This document shows positions 7,536 through 15,758 of a stretch of DNA of 64,000 bases, piece after piece (positions within the stretch are counted from its first letter, which is position 1; every line of letters starts with the position of its first letter). Both the position numbers and the translations under genes were made by a program. Source of the DNA: an uncultured Paracoccaceae bacterium (GTDB lineage Bacteria; Pseudomonadota; Alphaproteobacteria; Rhodobacterales; Rhodobacteraceae); contig CANLNM010000004.1 in assembly GCA_947492475.1 (NCBI GenBank), positions 124,001-188,000 of the forward strand. Reading direction: 5' to 3'. The notes below the pieces were generated by a model. That model had not been told where the DNA came from and ran no database searches. It saw nothing but the letters and a program-made list of their open reading frames with translations.

Positions 7536-8743
7536 CTGACATCCGTCTACCCGTTACCGTCCTGTCTGGATTCCTAGGGGCCGGGAAAACCACGCTCCTT
7601 AATCGTGTCCTGAACAACCGCGAAGGACGCCGTGTCGCTGTCATCGTCAACGACATGTCCGAAGTGAACATCGATGCCGATTTGGTGCGCGCTGACACCG
7701 AGTTAAGTCAGACACATGAAACATTGGTGGAAATGTCAAACGGCTGTATCTGCTGCACATTGCGCGGTGATCTGTTGGACGAAGTCCGCCGATTGGCAGC
7801 TGAGGGGCGGTTTGATTACCTGTTGATCGAATCAACAGGAATTTCCGAACCCCTACCTGTGGCCGCCACGTTCGATTTCCGCGACGAATTTGGTGACAGC
7901 CTATCCGATGTGGCACGGCTTGATACGATGGTCACTGTTGTCGATGCGGTGAACCTGCTTGCGGATTTCACCAGTCATGATTTCCTGAAGGATCGCGGTG
8001 AAACCATGGGCCAAGATGATGAACGCAACTTGGTGCATTTATTGACCGATCAGATCGAATTCGCCGATGTCGTCATTCTGAACAAAATCACCGATGCAGG
8101 GGCGCAACGGGTGGATGCTGCACGCAAAATCATTCGCAGTCTCAATGCGGATGCGCAGATTATTGAAACGGACCAATCCGATGTGCCAGCAGCGAAAATT
8201 CTGAATACGGGGCTGTTTGACTTGGAAAAGGCCCATGAACACCCGATGTGGGCCAAAGAGCTGTATGGGTTTGCTGATCATGTGCCCGAAACCGAAGAAT
8301 ACGGTGTCGCGTCATATGTTTATCGGGCGCGCCGACCGTTTATCCCGGAAAAGATCATGGATGTTCTGAATGGGGATTTATCAGGAGTTATTCGCGCCAA
8401 GGGGCATTTTTGGATCGCAACGCGTCCGGGCTGGGTTGCCGAATTTTCGCTGGCAGGATCGCTGTCCAGCGTAAAGCCGCTTGGCACGTGGTGGGCATCG
8501 GTTCCAAAGGAACGCTGGCCGGATCACGACAGCGCCAAAACCTATATACAAACCCATTGGCAGGACCCATGGGGTGATCGCCGCCAAGAGTTGGTGTTCA
8601 TCGGTGCAGGCATCGATTGGCCATCGATTCAGGCGCGTTTGGACGCGTGTCTGGTGCCGGAACAGGTTACAACAGGTCCAGATGATTTGCCGGATTACCC
8701 AGACCCGTTCCCCAATTGGCGCCAAGCGGGCCAAGCTGCATAA
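7532..8743 (+). CDS. COG0523 (CobW/ZigA-type) metallochaperone GTPase
   Basis: A 403-residue P-loop GTPase. Walker A is GFLGAGKT (residues 13-20), the family metal-binding GCxCC motif is GCICC (71-75), and the guanine motif is in VILNKITD. The CobW C-terminal domain follows, ending in an acidic tail. COG0523 proteins deliver metals, most often zinc under zinc limitation, to client proteins or act as metal chaperones. The ATG at 7532 is chosen since it starts the first GTPase strand, and it overlaps the stop of a 13-codon leader. The tandem inverted repeats at 7418-7461 suggest metal-dependent repression. Target metal cannot be fixed from sequence. Confidence 0.88.
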   Translation: MTDIRLPVTVLSGFLGAGKTTLLNRVLNNREGRRVAVIVNDMSEVNIDADLVRADTELSQTHETLVEMSNGCICCTLRGDLLDEVRRLAAEGRFDYLLIESTGISEPLPVAATFDFRDEFGDSLSDVARLDTMVTVVDAVNLLADFTSHDFLKDRGETMGQDDERNLVHLLTDQIEFADVVILNKITDAGAQRVDAARKIIRSLNADAQIIETDQSDVPAAKILNTGLFDLEKAHEHPMWAKELYGFADHVPETEEYGVASYVYRARRPFIPEKIMDVLNGDLSGVIRAKGHFWIATRPGWVAEFSLAGSLSSVKPLGTWWASVPKERWPDHDSAKTYIQTHWQDPWGDRRQELVFIGAGIDWPSIQARLDACLVPEQVTTGPDDLPDYPDPFPNWRQAGQAA

Positions 8744-8776
8744 GTTATTGATATCGAAACACTATGACAATCTGCG

Positions 8777-9394
8777 TCACTCTGTGATGCGGATTTTTCG
8801 AAAGGTCAGGTTCACCCTCGGCGACAGTACCTTTTTCGTTTTTGGAACACTATGCAGCCAATGTGATTGCGTGGTCCCTTTCATCGTTAGCAGACTGCCA
8901 TGTTCCAGCATCTGCGAAACGGTCACTTTGGTTTGTTTGTGCTTAAGGGCAAATTTGCGTTCCGCGCCAAAGCTCATTGATCCGATGGTTCCATGTTTCA
9001 CCAGATCTTTTTCCGCATCGCTGTGCCACGCCATGCCTTCGCTGCCGTCACGATAGAGGTTTAGCAAACACGAATTGAACGTCTCACGGCACGCTGTTTC
9101 AACAATGCTTTTCAGATCCAACAAGAGCGGCGACCAAGCCAGAGCTGTTTTTGTAGTCTGCGAATAGGTGTAGGAAAACGCGTCGTCTGCATACCACGCC
9201 ACCTGACGTTTGGTTGTGATCCGTTTCCCAAAAATAACCGCCTCATCATGGCGCCAGTCAATGTCCCGCAAAAGGTGATCTAAATAGTGATCCGCCTCTG
9301 CCGGGCCTAATATCGGGCCATGATATTCAACGACCCCATCGACAGGCAGCAGGTTGCGCAAACCATCCTCGGGTTGCGTAAAAAGATCAGCCAT
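8777..9394 (-). CDS. AlkB-family 2-oxoglutarate/Fe(II)-dependent dioxygenase
   Basis: A 205-residue protein with all AlkB hallmarks: the iron ligands H124-S-D126 in MAWHSD, the distal histidine H181 in WLHSVPK, and the co-substrate motif RVNLTFR (R193 to R199). Such enzymes oxidatively remove methyl groups from alkylated DNA or RNA bases in the cytoplasm. The layout is closer to the ALKBH2/3 type than to E. coli AlkB. The ATG at 9394 has GGAG about ten bases upstream; the frame runs open to a TTG at 9433. It is a single-gene unit downstream of the TRAP operon hairpin. Confidence 0.88.
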   Translation of the reverse strand: MADLFTQPEDGLRNLLPVDGVVEYHGPILGPAEADHYLDHLLRDIDWRHDEAVIFGKRITTKRQVAWYADDAFSYTYSQTTKTALAWSPLLLDLKSIVETACRETFNSCLLNLYRDGSEGMAWHSDAEKDLVKHGTIGSMSFGAERKFALKHKQTKVTVSQMLEHGSLLTMKGTTQSHWLHSVPKTKKVLSPRVNLTFRKIRITE

Positions 9395-9472
9395 CACCAA
9401 CACTCCATCCGATCCAAGACGTGTCGGGATCAATGAAGATTTCCACCCAAAAAGAAACCCGTTTCTTGCTGA

Positions 9473-9518
9473 AAATGTCGGCCCTTGCGTTACCTGCGTA
9501 AATCAAAGACCGACATTT
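9473..9518 (-). terminator. Hairpin ending the TRAP transporter operon
   Basis: AAATGTCGG (9473-9481) and CCGACATTT (9510-9518) are exact complements. On the minus strand the stem is followed by a short run of T, 30-75 bases after the stop of the large TRAP permease. The T-run is weak, so termination efficiency is uncertain. Confidence 0.55.
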
Positions 9519-9547
9519 CCAGCGAAAGCCGAGTTTATGAACAACGC

Positions 9548-10855
9548 TTAGTTTGCATATGCCATTTCAGGTAGGAACGTCGCGATCGCCGGTATGAACA
9601 GGATCATGATCAAGGTAATGACCTCTACCTGCAGGAACCACCAGATCCCACCAAATATCTCTTTCAAAGAGAACGACGGCACCACGCTTTTCAGAACAAA
9701 GGCGTTCAGCCCAACAGGAGGAGTGATCAACCCGATCTCAAGCGTTTTGACGACAACAATTGCCAGCCAAATCGGGTGCGCCCCCAGTTCAATTAGCGGC
9801 GGCACAAAAATTGGCACGGTCAGGAACATCACCGACACAGGGTCAACCATGCATCCCAGAACCAGCAGCAACAGCACATAGATACAGACGATCCCCATCA
9901 TCGACATATCCAAACCGACGATATACTCGGACACCGCGCCGGATGCGCCGCTAACAGCGAGATAAGAGGAAAAGATCAGCGCGCCGACAAGGATGATAAA
10001 GATCACCGATGTTGTCTGGGCGGTGTCTAGAAACACCTCTCGCAGGACTGGGAAAGACAACCGTTTGCGAATGCCCGCGATCAAGAAAGAGCCGATGGCC
10101 CCAATTGCGCCCGCCTCTGTTGGGGTGATGATCCCGGCATAGATCCCGCCAATGACAATTCCGCCAAGGCTTAAGAAGCTCCAGACCCCTTTGAGGGACC
10201 CAATCCGTTCTTCCAGTGGGGCCTTTGGCAGGGCCGGCGCCATTTCCGGGTTCCGGCTCACGCGAATGTGGATCATGACCAGATAGGCAAATGCCGTCAG
10301 CAATCCGGGAATGACCCCAGCAATCAACAATTTCGGAACGGATTCCCGTGCGATAATGCCATAAACGATCAGATTGATGCTGGGCGGGATCATACCCGCC
10401 AGGGTGCCAACCGTCGCAACACAGCCTGCCGCCAGTTTGCGGTTGACCTTTAGCTTTAGCATTTCGGGGATCGCAACACGGCCAAAGACCGCCGTTGAGG
10501 ATGTCGTTGACCCTGAACAGGCCGCAAAGGCGACGGCGGCCACTGTTGTCGCAATCACCACGCTGCCTTTGAGGTGGCCCAGCCAAGCACGTGTGGCGCG
10601 GTAGATATCCTGTGTGATACCTGCCTTGGCCGCTACATGCCCCATCAGCAGAAACAACGGCACCGCGCTCAGGGCATATCCGGATCCGATATCAAACAGA
10701 CGGCCACCGATGGCATCCAATGTGATCGATGTTCCGCGGATCAACGCAAAACCCAAGGCACCTGACATCAACAGAGAGATTCCAACGGGCACACGCATGA
10801 CCATCAAAAATGCGACCATCCCGATCACGAGCGGCAATTGAAAAGCATCAATCAT
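9548..10855 (-). CDS. dctM: TRAP transporter large permease (DctM type)
   Basis: A 435-residue, highly hydrophobic membrane protein with about 12-13 transmembrane segments and the DctM family blocks MGHVAAKAGITQDIYRATRAW and TEAGAIGAIGSFL. It forms the ion-coupled transport channel of a TRAP system, working with the small permease and the periplasmic binding protein encoded just upstream. It overlaps the small permease by four bases, so the two are translationally coupled. Substrate cannot be told from the permease; TRAP systems generally import organic acids. Confidence 0.93.
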   Translation of the reverse strand: MIDAFQLPLVIGMVAFLMVMRVPVGISLLMSGALGFALIRGTSITLDAIGGRLFDIGSGYALSAVPLFLLMGHVAAKAGITQDIYRATRAWLGHLKGSVVIATTVAAVAFAACSGSTTSSTAVFGRVAIPEMLKLKVNRKLAAGCVATVGTLAGMIPPSINLIVYGIIARESVPKLLIAGVIPGLLTAFAYLVMIHIRVSRNPEMAPALPKAPLEERIGSLKGVWSFLSLGGIVIGGIYAGIITPTEAGAIGAIGSFLIAGIRKRLSFPVLREVFLDTAQTTSVIFIILVGALIFSSYLAVSGASGAVSEYIVGLDMSMMGIVCIYVLLLLVLGCMVDPVSVMFLTVPIFVPPLIELGAHPIWLAIVVVKTLEIGLITPPVGLNAFVLKSVVPSFSLKEIFGGIWWFLQVEVITLIMILFIPAIATFLPEMAYAN

Positions 10856-11415
10856 AGTTTTTTCTCATCTTCATCTGGTTCTTGAGTTGCGAATTCATGT
10901 TTCGCAGCTTCTTCAAGCAGCACATCTTTGGTGATCACGTGGCTCAGCTGGATCAGGAACCGTAGTGAAAAGAGGGCCAGCCCAATCGGAATGCCGGCGC
11001 GCGCCCACCAGGTTTTGACCTCAACAATGCCCAAAATCGTGTCACCCATGGAATAATTGGTCCACGCAGATACAGCGCTGGTCCACGACAGGGCCGCAAA
11101 GAACACGCATGCCACCAACAGGTAAATCGCCTGAACCGTTTTTCGCGCAGGGCGGGGAATGTGATCGTAAACCAGCCCAACCGTAATGTGAGCGTCACGA
11201 CGCTGCGAAAACCCCAACCCCAAATAGATCAGGTAAACAAACAACAGGCTGACATATTCATAAGCGCCGGGCAGGCTCTTTGAGAACAGCGCTCTGGCCA
11301 TGACCTCGACCACGGTGATCATCATCATTGATGCAACGGCCAAAGCAGAAACGTAACAGGCGATTTCTTCTAGTTTTCTTTGCAGCCAATACGCACTGTG
11401 GATCAAACTTGCCAT
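10852..11415 (-). CDS. dctQ: TRAP transporter small permease (DctQ type)
   Basis: A 187-residue protein with four transmembrane segments, the DctQ pattern, and the characteristic stretch SLLFVYLIYLGLGFSQRRDAH. It bridges the binding protein and the large permease. The C-terminal tail is highly charged (EFATQEPDEDEKKL). The 183-base gap to dctP carries a strong hairpin that may reduce expression of both permeases relative to the binding protein. Confidence 0.92.
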   Translation of the reverse strand: MASLIHSAYWLQRKLEEIACYVSALAVASMMMITVVEVMARALFSKSLPGAYEYVSLLFVYLIYLGLGFSQRRDAHITVGLVYDHIPRPARKTVQAIYLLVACVFFAALSWTSAVSAWTNYSMGDTILGIVEVKTWWARAGIPIGLALFSLRFLIQLSHVITKDVLLEEAAKHEFATQEPDEDEKKL

Positions 11416-11520
11416 TGTGGCATCCCTCTCTCAGGTGGTGATTATTCAAACGGATGTAACACATGACGATCTGTACACCGTTTGAAGCCGTCAGAACGTT
11501 TCACAGTGTTATGAACGTAA

Positions 11521-11559
11521 TGCGCCGCCCCGAACCTGTTGGGGCCATGAGGCGGCGCA
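11521..11559 (-). promoter_or_regulatory. Intercistronic hairpin between dctP and dctQ
   Basis: TGCGCCGCC (11521-11529) pairs exactly with GGCGGCGCA (11551-11559), with additional CCCC/GGGG pairing inside. No T-run follows, so it is more likely an mRNA-stabilising or attenuating stem that keeps binding-protein message in excess over permease message than a full terminator. Confidence 0.55.
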
Positions 11560-11598
11560 ATTTAGCCAGACAATCTGTCCAACACTCTTTTCGTTAGC

Positions 11599-12615
11599 TT
11601 AGCCTTCGTGCTGCGCCAGACGCTGCAAGAAGTCATCGAGAACCGCCTGACCAGGAAGCCCTTCAGCTTCGCGGGCGTCAACCCAGCTCTGCCATGCGGC
11701 GTTGCGCACATCCAGCATTCTCGCTCTTTCGGCTTCGTCCAGTTTCACAACTTCTGTTTGTTCGCTCAGACGGGCGTGTGACTCAATCTCAGCAACTTCC
11801 AGAAGTTCACGGGCCTGCACAACCATTTCAGTGTTCAGCTCTTCGATAACGGCCTGCAATTCCGGCGGAATTGAGTTCCAAGTATCAAGGTTGATGGTCA
11901 CAGGCATTGGAAAGTAGAACCATGTTTCATCGTCCCAATAGCTGAAAATCTCACCAAAACCAAAGGCATAGGCGTCAGCGGGCGACCCGATGATTGCAGC
12001 GGTCACAACACGACGTTCAGCGGCGGCCGGCAATTCACCCCATGGAATACCATAAACCGTGATATCCAGTTCCTTCAGGATTTCAGCGGCCCCACCATGT
12101 GCGCGGATTTTGGCATTCTCAAGATCTTCGATCGTGCGGATCGGCTCATGCGAAAGCATCTGAATAGATGTCCAAAGACCCGGGAACAGGTACTTTTGGT
12201 TCATCGCAGTAAATTCAGCTTCGACGGCGGGGGACATAAAGAGTTCATGCCCAGCCATCGCATGCGCCAATGGATCATCGCTCATGAAGGGCAGTGACGT
12301 CACATTCGCCAAGGGAAAGAGACCCGGATTATAAACCGGCGAGAATTCACCAAGATCAAACGCGCCAACTCTGATATTTTCAGGCTGGGCGGACAACTTG
12401 CCCAATGCGCCACCAAAAATCCGGGTAAAGTTCACCCGACCCTCGGTCCGCTCCTCGACTTCGTCCATCCACCAGCGCACAGCTAAGTTTGACGGACCTT
12501 CACCCGTAAATGCGTGATAAGTGAGGTTGACGTCCTGTGCCCAAGAAGGCGCTGTCGCTGACAGCGTTGCCGCCGCAACCAGAGCACTTGCACATAGCGT
12601 TTTAATGAGTTTCAT
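11599..12615 (-). CDS. dctP: TRAP transporter substrate-binding protein (DctP type)
   Basis: A 338-residue periplasmic protein with a clear signal peptide (MKLIKTLCASALVAAATLSATAPSWAQD cleaved near AQD, quoted here in parts as MKLIKTLCAS and TAPSWAQ). DctP-family features include KIRAHGGAAEILKELD and GIPWGELPAAAERRVV. It captures the solute and hands it to the membrane subunits. It is first in the operon. The neighbouring tautomerase, lactonase-like protein and a shared operator motif hint that the solute is an organic acid degraded through lactone or keto-acid intermediates, which is inference only. Confidence 0.92.
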   Translation of the reverse strand: MKLIKTLCASALVAAATLSATAPSWAQDVNLTYHAFTGEGPSNLAVRWWMDEVEERTEGRVNFTRIFGGALGKLSAQPENIRVGAFDLGEFSPVYNPGLFPLANVTSLPFMSDDPLAHAMAGHELFMSPAVEAEFTAMNQKYLFPGLWTSIQMLSHEPIRTIEDLENAKIRAHGGAAEILKELDITVYGIPWGELPAAAERRVVTAAIIGSPADAYAFGFGEIFSYWDDETWFYFPMPVTINLDTWNSIPPELQAVIEELNTEMVVQARELLEVAEIESHARLSEQTEVVKLDEAERARMLDVRNAAWQSWVDAREAEGLPGQAVLDDFLQRLAQHEG

Positions 12616-12660
12616 TTCGGTTCTTCTCCCTATCTTAGTCTATTTTTTGAAGACAGAACA

Positions 12661-12723
12661 CAGGTGCTCTGGTGGATTTAGAGAGTTGTTTTCGACACGC
12701 TCCTCCATGTCGAACACCACCTG
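12661..12723 (-). promoter_or_regulatory. Imperfect hairpin in the dctP leader
   Basis: CAGGTG (12661-12666) pairs with CACCTG (12718-12723), and within it TTCGACA (12691-12697) pairs with TGTCGAA (12708-12714). It lies 46-108 bases upstream of the dctP start codon, so it is probably in its 5' untranslated region. Confidence 0.4.
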
Positions 12724-12790
12724 TTTTTGTCTTCTGTAGATTGATTAACTTGATGTTAAGCTGAGGGGTACGGGGGATCACGCCCAGAAT

Positions 12791-12806
12791 TTGCGGATAC
12801 CCGCAC
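12791..12806. promoter_or_regulatory. TGCGG-N4-CCGCA palindrome upstream of the TRAP operon
   Basis: TTGCGGATACCCGCAC has arms TGCGG and CCGCA around four bases, 176 bases before the dctP start. The same arms and spacing recur at 14964-14981 and 17253-17266, upstream of the tautomerase and histidine kinase genes. It is a candidate binding site of the adjacent response regulator. Confidence 0.55.
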
Positions 12807-12939
12807 CGTTGACGAGCATCGCCGCATGCAAATTGGCAAGCTCAAAGAACGGCCTTACCAAAGACGCGGTCGAGGCCCCTAATACGCGGGTGTTGCATCG
12901 TGTCATCTGTGCTTTCAATCCATCCATAACCCTTGAATT

Positions 12940-12966
12940 GCGGTATTTTGATGTACATAATACCGC
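12940..12966. promoter_or_regulatory. Inverted repeat GCGGTATT-N11-AATACCGC
   Basis: Two perfect eight-base arms surround 11 bases that contain the smaller palindrome ATGTACAT. The TGTAC core resembles GntR-family operators, and the outer arms resemble the half-sites of the nearby TGCGG repeat. It lies about 325 bases upstream of dctP and 57 bases after the end of the OsmC gene. Confidence 0.45.
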
Positions 12967-13022
12967 ATCTCTCAAACGTCTTTTACTGATTTGTGACCGA
13001 AATTCACACATGCCTTGAGGTC

Positions 13023-13478
13023 TCACTTTCTGACCCAGCTTTCCTGAATGTCACACCCGGCACGACGCAATAGAACCGACACAGGGCATTTCTCTCCTGT
13101 GATCTGTTGCAATTGGGCGATTTTTTCGTCGCTCGCATCGGTATCCAGGATCACTTTCAACTCAATCACCGGAAAAGGGGTCTCAATATCCGCTTTCCCA
13201 AACACCCCGCGCGTGTCGAAATGCCCGCAGATTTCGAACTCCATCCCGCGCAAGTCGATCTTTAGCAGACCTGCGACATAGTTCGCGATCACGTTTGTGC
13301 AGCCCAGAAACGAAGACAGCATGGTTTCCAACGGCGTTGCAAACAAATCCGTGCCGCCGCGTTCAGCAGGTTCGTCGGTTGTGACCACCTTGCCCCGCGC
13401 CACCATTTCGGTGCGCGCATGGGTTAGGGCATGACCTTTGACATCGATTTTGAACAGGTCCGGCATGACATGTGCCAT
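13023..13478 (-). CDS. OsmC family peroxidase-like protein
   Basis: A 151-residue protein of the OsmC/YhfA family. The two conserved reactive cysteines are C60 (in SSFLGCTNV) and C131 (in GEKCPVSVLL). Members reduce organic hydroperoxides in the cytoplasm with thiol chemistry. The ATG at 13478 is preceded by AAGGAG at good spacing. It may be an independent unit: a gap of 258 bases separates it from the SMP-30 gene upstream, and the dctP unit starts well beyond it. Confidence 0.85.
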   Translation of the reverse strand: MAHVMPDLFKIDVKGHALTHARTEMVARGKVVTTDEPAERGGTDLFATPLETMLSSFLGCTNVIANYVAGLLKIDLRGMEFEICGHFDTRGVFGKADIETPFPVIELKVILDTDASDEKIAQLQQITGEKCPVSVLLRRAGCDIQESWVRK

Positions 13479-13736
13479 AGGCGTGTCTCCTTGTATGTGT
13501 TGTATTACTTAGCGCTCAGCGCGACACGCGCGCCCGTGACACGCTGTGGCATCACTTGTTTCGTTCACATTTCGTTTAGGATTCCCCAGCAACAGACGTC
13601 AGAGTGTACCCGTATTGGAGGAAGGCATCGCTCTGCATCTGTTGCTGGTCGCCGGGCAGTTGGCCAACTTAGCTATCGCTATGGACATGACCAAATTGCC
13701 AAACGAGACACAGACGCTACTCTGGTCCGAAACGGT

Positions 13737-14627
13737 TCAAAACAACGGCAAACCCGGCGTTTTGACTTTTATCCGATAGAGCGATGTTGAAGACGTGACA
13801 TAGAGATCCGTCAGGTCATCCCCGCCCCATGCGAAATTTGCTGTGAATTCTGCTGTGCGGATAACCCCTAGCGTTTCCGCATCCGGTGAAATCACATGGA
13901 TCCCCCCCGGCCCGGTGCAATAGACATTTCCCTTGCTGTCGATCTTCATCCCATCCGGGTGACCTTCGCCTTCGCCGATTGTGACATCCACCCAGACATC
14001 TCCGCCTGTGGCAGATCCATCCGCGGCGATATCAAATTTCCGAATATGTTTATGATCGGTGTCGTTCACATACAGTGTTTTATGATCCAACGAAAAACAC
14101 AGACCATTTGGCTGCGCAAAATCATTCGCCAATTGTGTGATTGTGCGGCCATCAGGCGTCACACAATAGACCCCCTGCGCACCCATTTCCAGGTCGCGCT
14201 CGACGCCGAAATAATCCAATCGCCCATAGGTGGGATCGGTGAAATAGATCAGCCCATCCTTGCGCACCACAATATCGTTTGGACTGTTTAATTCCTTGCC
14301 CTCAAAATGGGTCGCCAGCGTGGTCATGGCCCCATCTGCTTCGGTGCGCGTGACCGAACTGGTGGCGTGCTGACATGTCAGCATGCGCCCCTGTGCGTCG
14401 TAGGTATTGCCGTTGCCCATCTGACTTGGCTTGCGAAAAGAGGTCACATTCCCCTTTGCATCCAAACGAAACATTTCATTGCCGGGAATGTCCGAAAACG
14501 TCAGATGCTTTTCAACCGGATGCCAAATGGGTCCTTCGAGAAACAGGAAACCTTCGGCGACTTTCTCTAGGATTGCATTTGCATCAACGATGTTGTGCAT
14601 CCCTTCGGTACGGATTTCGATATTCAC
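13737..14627 (-). CDS. SMP-30/gluconolactonase family protein
   Basis: A 296-residue six-bladed propeller protein of the SMP-30/gluconolactonase/LRE family, with the metal-site signatures FLEGPIWHP near residue 30, ELNSPNDIVV mid-chain, and FAQPNGLCFS. These enzymes hydrolyse lactones of sugar acids or similar cyclic esters using one divalent metal ion. The start is GTG at 14627: it overlaps the tautomerase stop as GTGA, supporting coupled translation, although an ATG at 14600 exists. Pairing with a 4-oxalocrotonate-type tautomerase and proximity to a TRAP importer suggest a small catabolic route; the true substrate is unknown. Confidence 0.87.
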   Translation of the reverse strand: MNIEIRTEGMHNIVDANAILEKVAEGFLFLEGPIWHPVEKHLTFSDIPGNEMFRLDAKGNVTSFRKPSQMGNGNTYDAQGRMLTCQHATSSVTRTEADGAMTTLATHFEGKELNSPNDIVVRKDGLIYFTDPTYGRLDYFGVERDLEMGAQGVYCVTPDGRTITQLANDFAQPNGLCFSLDHKTLYVNDTDHKHIRKFDIAADGSATGGDVWVDVTIGEGEGHPDGMKIDSKGNVYCTGPGGIHVISPDAETLGVIRTAEFTANFAWGGDDLTDLYVTSSTSLYRIKVKTPGLPLF

Positions 14628-14833
14628 GAGTCAGCCCTCAATTCCTTGACGCGCTGCCCACCGGAAAACCAATCCGTTTCATCAACTTCCTCAAAGGTGA
14701 CCCAGACATTCTCCTTTGGAATGCCCGCCGCCTCAGAAATTGTGTCTGTCACCGACGCCTGCACCTTGGCTTTGATCCCTTCTGGATCATGTTCAATCAC
14801 TTGCTTCACGATGCGAATATTCACAAATGGCAT
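14624..14833 (-). CDS. 4-oxalocrotonate tautomerase family protein
   Basis: A 69-residue member of the 4-oxalocrotonate tautomerase superfamily, which isomerises enol and keto acids with the amino-terminal proline as base. The correct start is the ATG at 14833, giving MPFVNIRIV so that proline becomes residue 1. The ATG at 14839 directly abuts AGGAGG, while the chosen one lies six bases from it. An arginine-containing motif (GGQRVKELR) near the C-terminus fits substrate binding. It is first in a two-gene operon with the SMP-30 protein, 131 bases after a TGCGG-N4-CCGCA palindrome. Confidence 0.87.
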   Translation of the reverse strand: MPFVNIRIVKQVIEHDPEGIKAKVQASVTDTISEAAGIPKENVWVTFEEVDETDWFSGGQRVKELRADS

Positions 14834-14963
14834 CGACATCCTCCTATGGGTTAATTGCCCCGCAATCGGAGGCTGCCTCGGTCGTGTAGGAGTGAAGATA
14901 AATCTTTGCCGTTAGGGGGTATGCGCTGGCACACGCAAGAAATGCGCGGAGACACACAACAGA

Positions 14964-14981
14964 CTTGCGGATTCCCGCAAG
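14964..14981. promoter_or_regulatory. Perfect palindrome CTTGCGG-N4-CCGCAAG upstream of the tautomerase operon
   Basis: CTTGCGGATTCCCGCAAG has seven-base perfect arms around four bases. It is the best copy of the repeat also found at 12791 and 17253. It lies between the tautomerase promoter region and the 3' end of the response regulator gene. Confidence 0.6.
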
Positions 14982-14998
14982 ATGCTGAAATTTAGCAG

Positions 14999-15730
14999 CT
15001 AATCGTGATGGCGTTCCATCCAGACGCGCAAAATCTCTTCTTCTTTTCGCAAGGCATCTGCGTTTAAGATTCCTTGGGTCAACGCAAGTGAGATCGCACG
15101 CGTACGGGAATTATAGGTCGGGCCCCAATCCCCGATCGGGATGTCGCTCTTGTCCAATCCCAGCTTTTGATAAAGGTGCTGCAACCGGCTCTGGGCCCCG
15201 CGCAAAGACACATTTCGACGGGCCGCCATCGCTTTGTCTGTCAGGCCCAGACAAAGATCCACCAGCGCTTCGTATTCAAGCTCGCTCAACCCCAAAAGCC
15301 GGTCGCCTGCCCGCTGCTGAACCCCGCGCACTTCTCGGTCAATCACGCATTGCTCGGCAACAAAAACCCCCTGCAAGGCCAGCTGCAATTGCTCTGCGGG
15401 TGCGGATTTCAGGATATAGCCATAAACGGCCGCACTTGGCACGATTTTGGTGATCCCACGAATATACGCTTCTTCGGTGTAATTGGACCAAAACAGAACC
15501 TTGGTACTCGGCTTTTTGGCCCAGATACTCTTGGCCACTTCGACACCGGTGACACGCGGCATCTGAAGGTCCAGCACAACTGAATCATACTCACCTGCAT
15601 CAAACTCTTTTAGCGCCTCTGCGCCGTCTTCGGCCATGGTCAACACGTCCATGTCAGACAATGTATTTCGCGCCACTTTTTCTAAAAATGCCCTGTGCAA
15701 TTTGTCATCTTCGGCAATCAAAAGGCGCAT
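14999..15730 (-). CDS. Response regulator with LuxR-like helix-turn-helix
   Basis: A 243-residue two-component response regulator. The receiver domain has acidic residues E7-D8-D9, the phospho-acceptor D54 in VVLDLQMP and lysine K108 in YILKSAP. The C-terminal half contains a NarL/FixJ-type DNA-binding domain around LSELEYEALVDLCLGLTDKAMA, shorter in similarity than usual, followed by a helical extension of about 40 residues. It is 28 bases downstream of the kinase gene and surely its partner. The three TGCGG-N4-CCGCA palindromes around it are candidate targets. Confidence 0.88.
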   Translation of the reverse strand: MRLLIAEDDKLHRAFLEKVARNTLSDMDVLTMAEDGAEALKEFDAGEYDSVVLDLQMPRVTGVEVAKSIWAKKPSTKVLFWSNYTEEAYIRGITKIVPSAAVYGYILKSAPAEQLQLALQGVFVAEQCVIDREVRGVQQRAGDRLLGLSELEYEALVDLCLGLTDKAMAARRNVSLRGAQSRLQHLYQKLGLDKSDIPIGDWGPTYNSRTRAISLALTQGILNADALRKEEEILRVWMERHHD

Positions 15731-15758
15731 CGGTTATCCTGCAATTTGAGGTTCTTAA

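Larger units (their letters stand above)
12616..13022. other. 407-base intergenic region upstream of dctP
   Basis: This gap holds no gene I can support. It contains a leader hairpin (12661-12723), a TGCGG-N4-CCGCA operator-like palindrome (12791-12806) and a wider inverted repeat GCGGTATT-N11-AATACCGC (12940-12966). Open frames on both strands here have no recognisable protein features and no good ribosome binding site. Confidence 0.7.

Noticed and set aside
12778-13026. Open frames on both strands in the dctP upstream gap
   Set aside because: No good ribosome binding site, no recognisable protein features, and the region carries several palindromes.
13546-13779. Plus-strand frame of 77 codons between OsmC and SMP-30 genes
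   Set aside because: It overlaps the SMP-30 3' end on the other strand and lacks a ribosome site or family resemblance.
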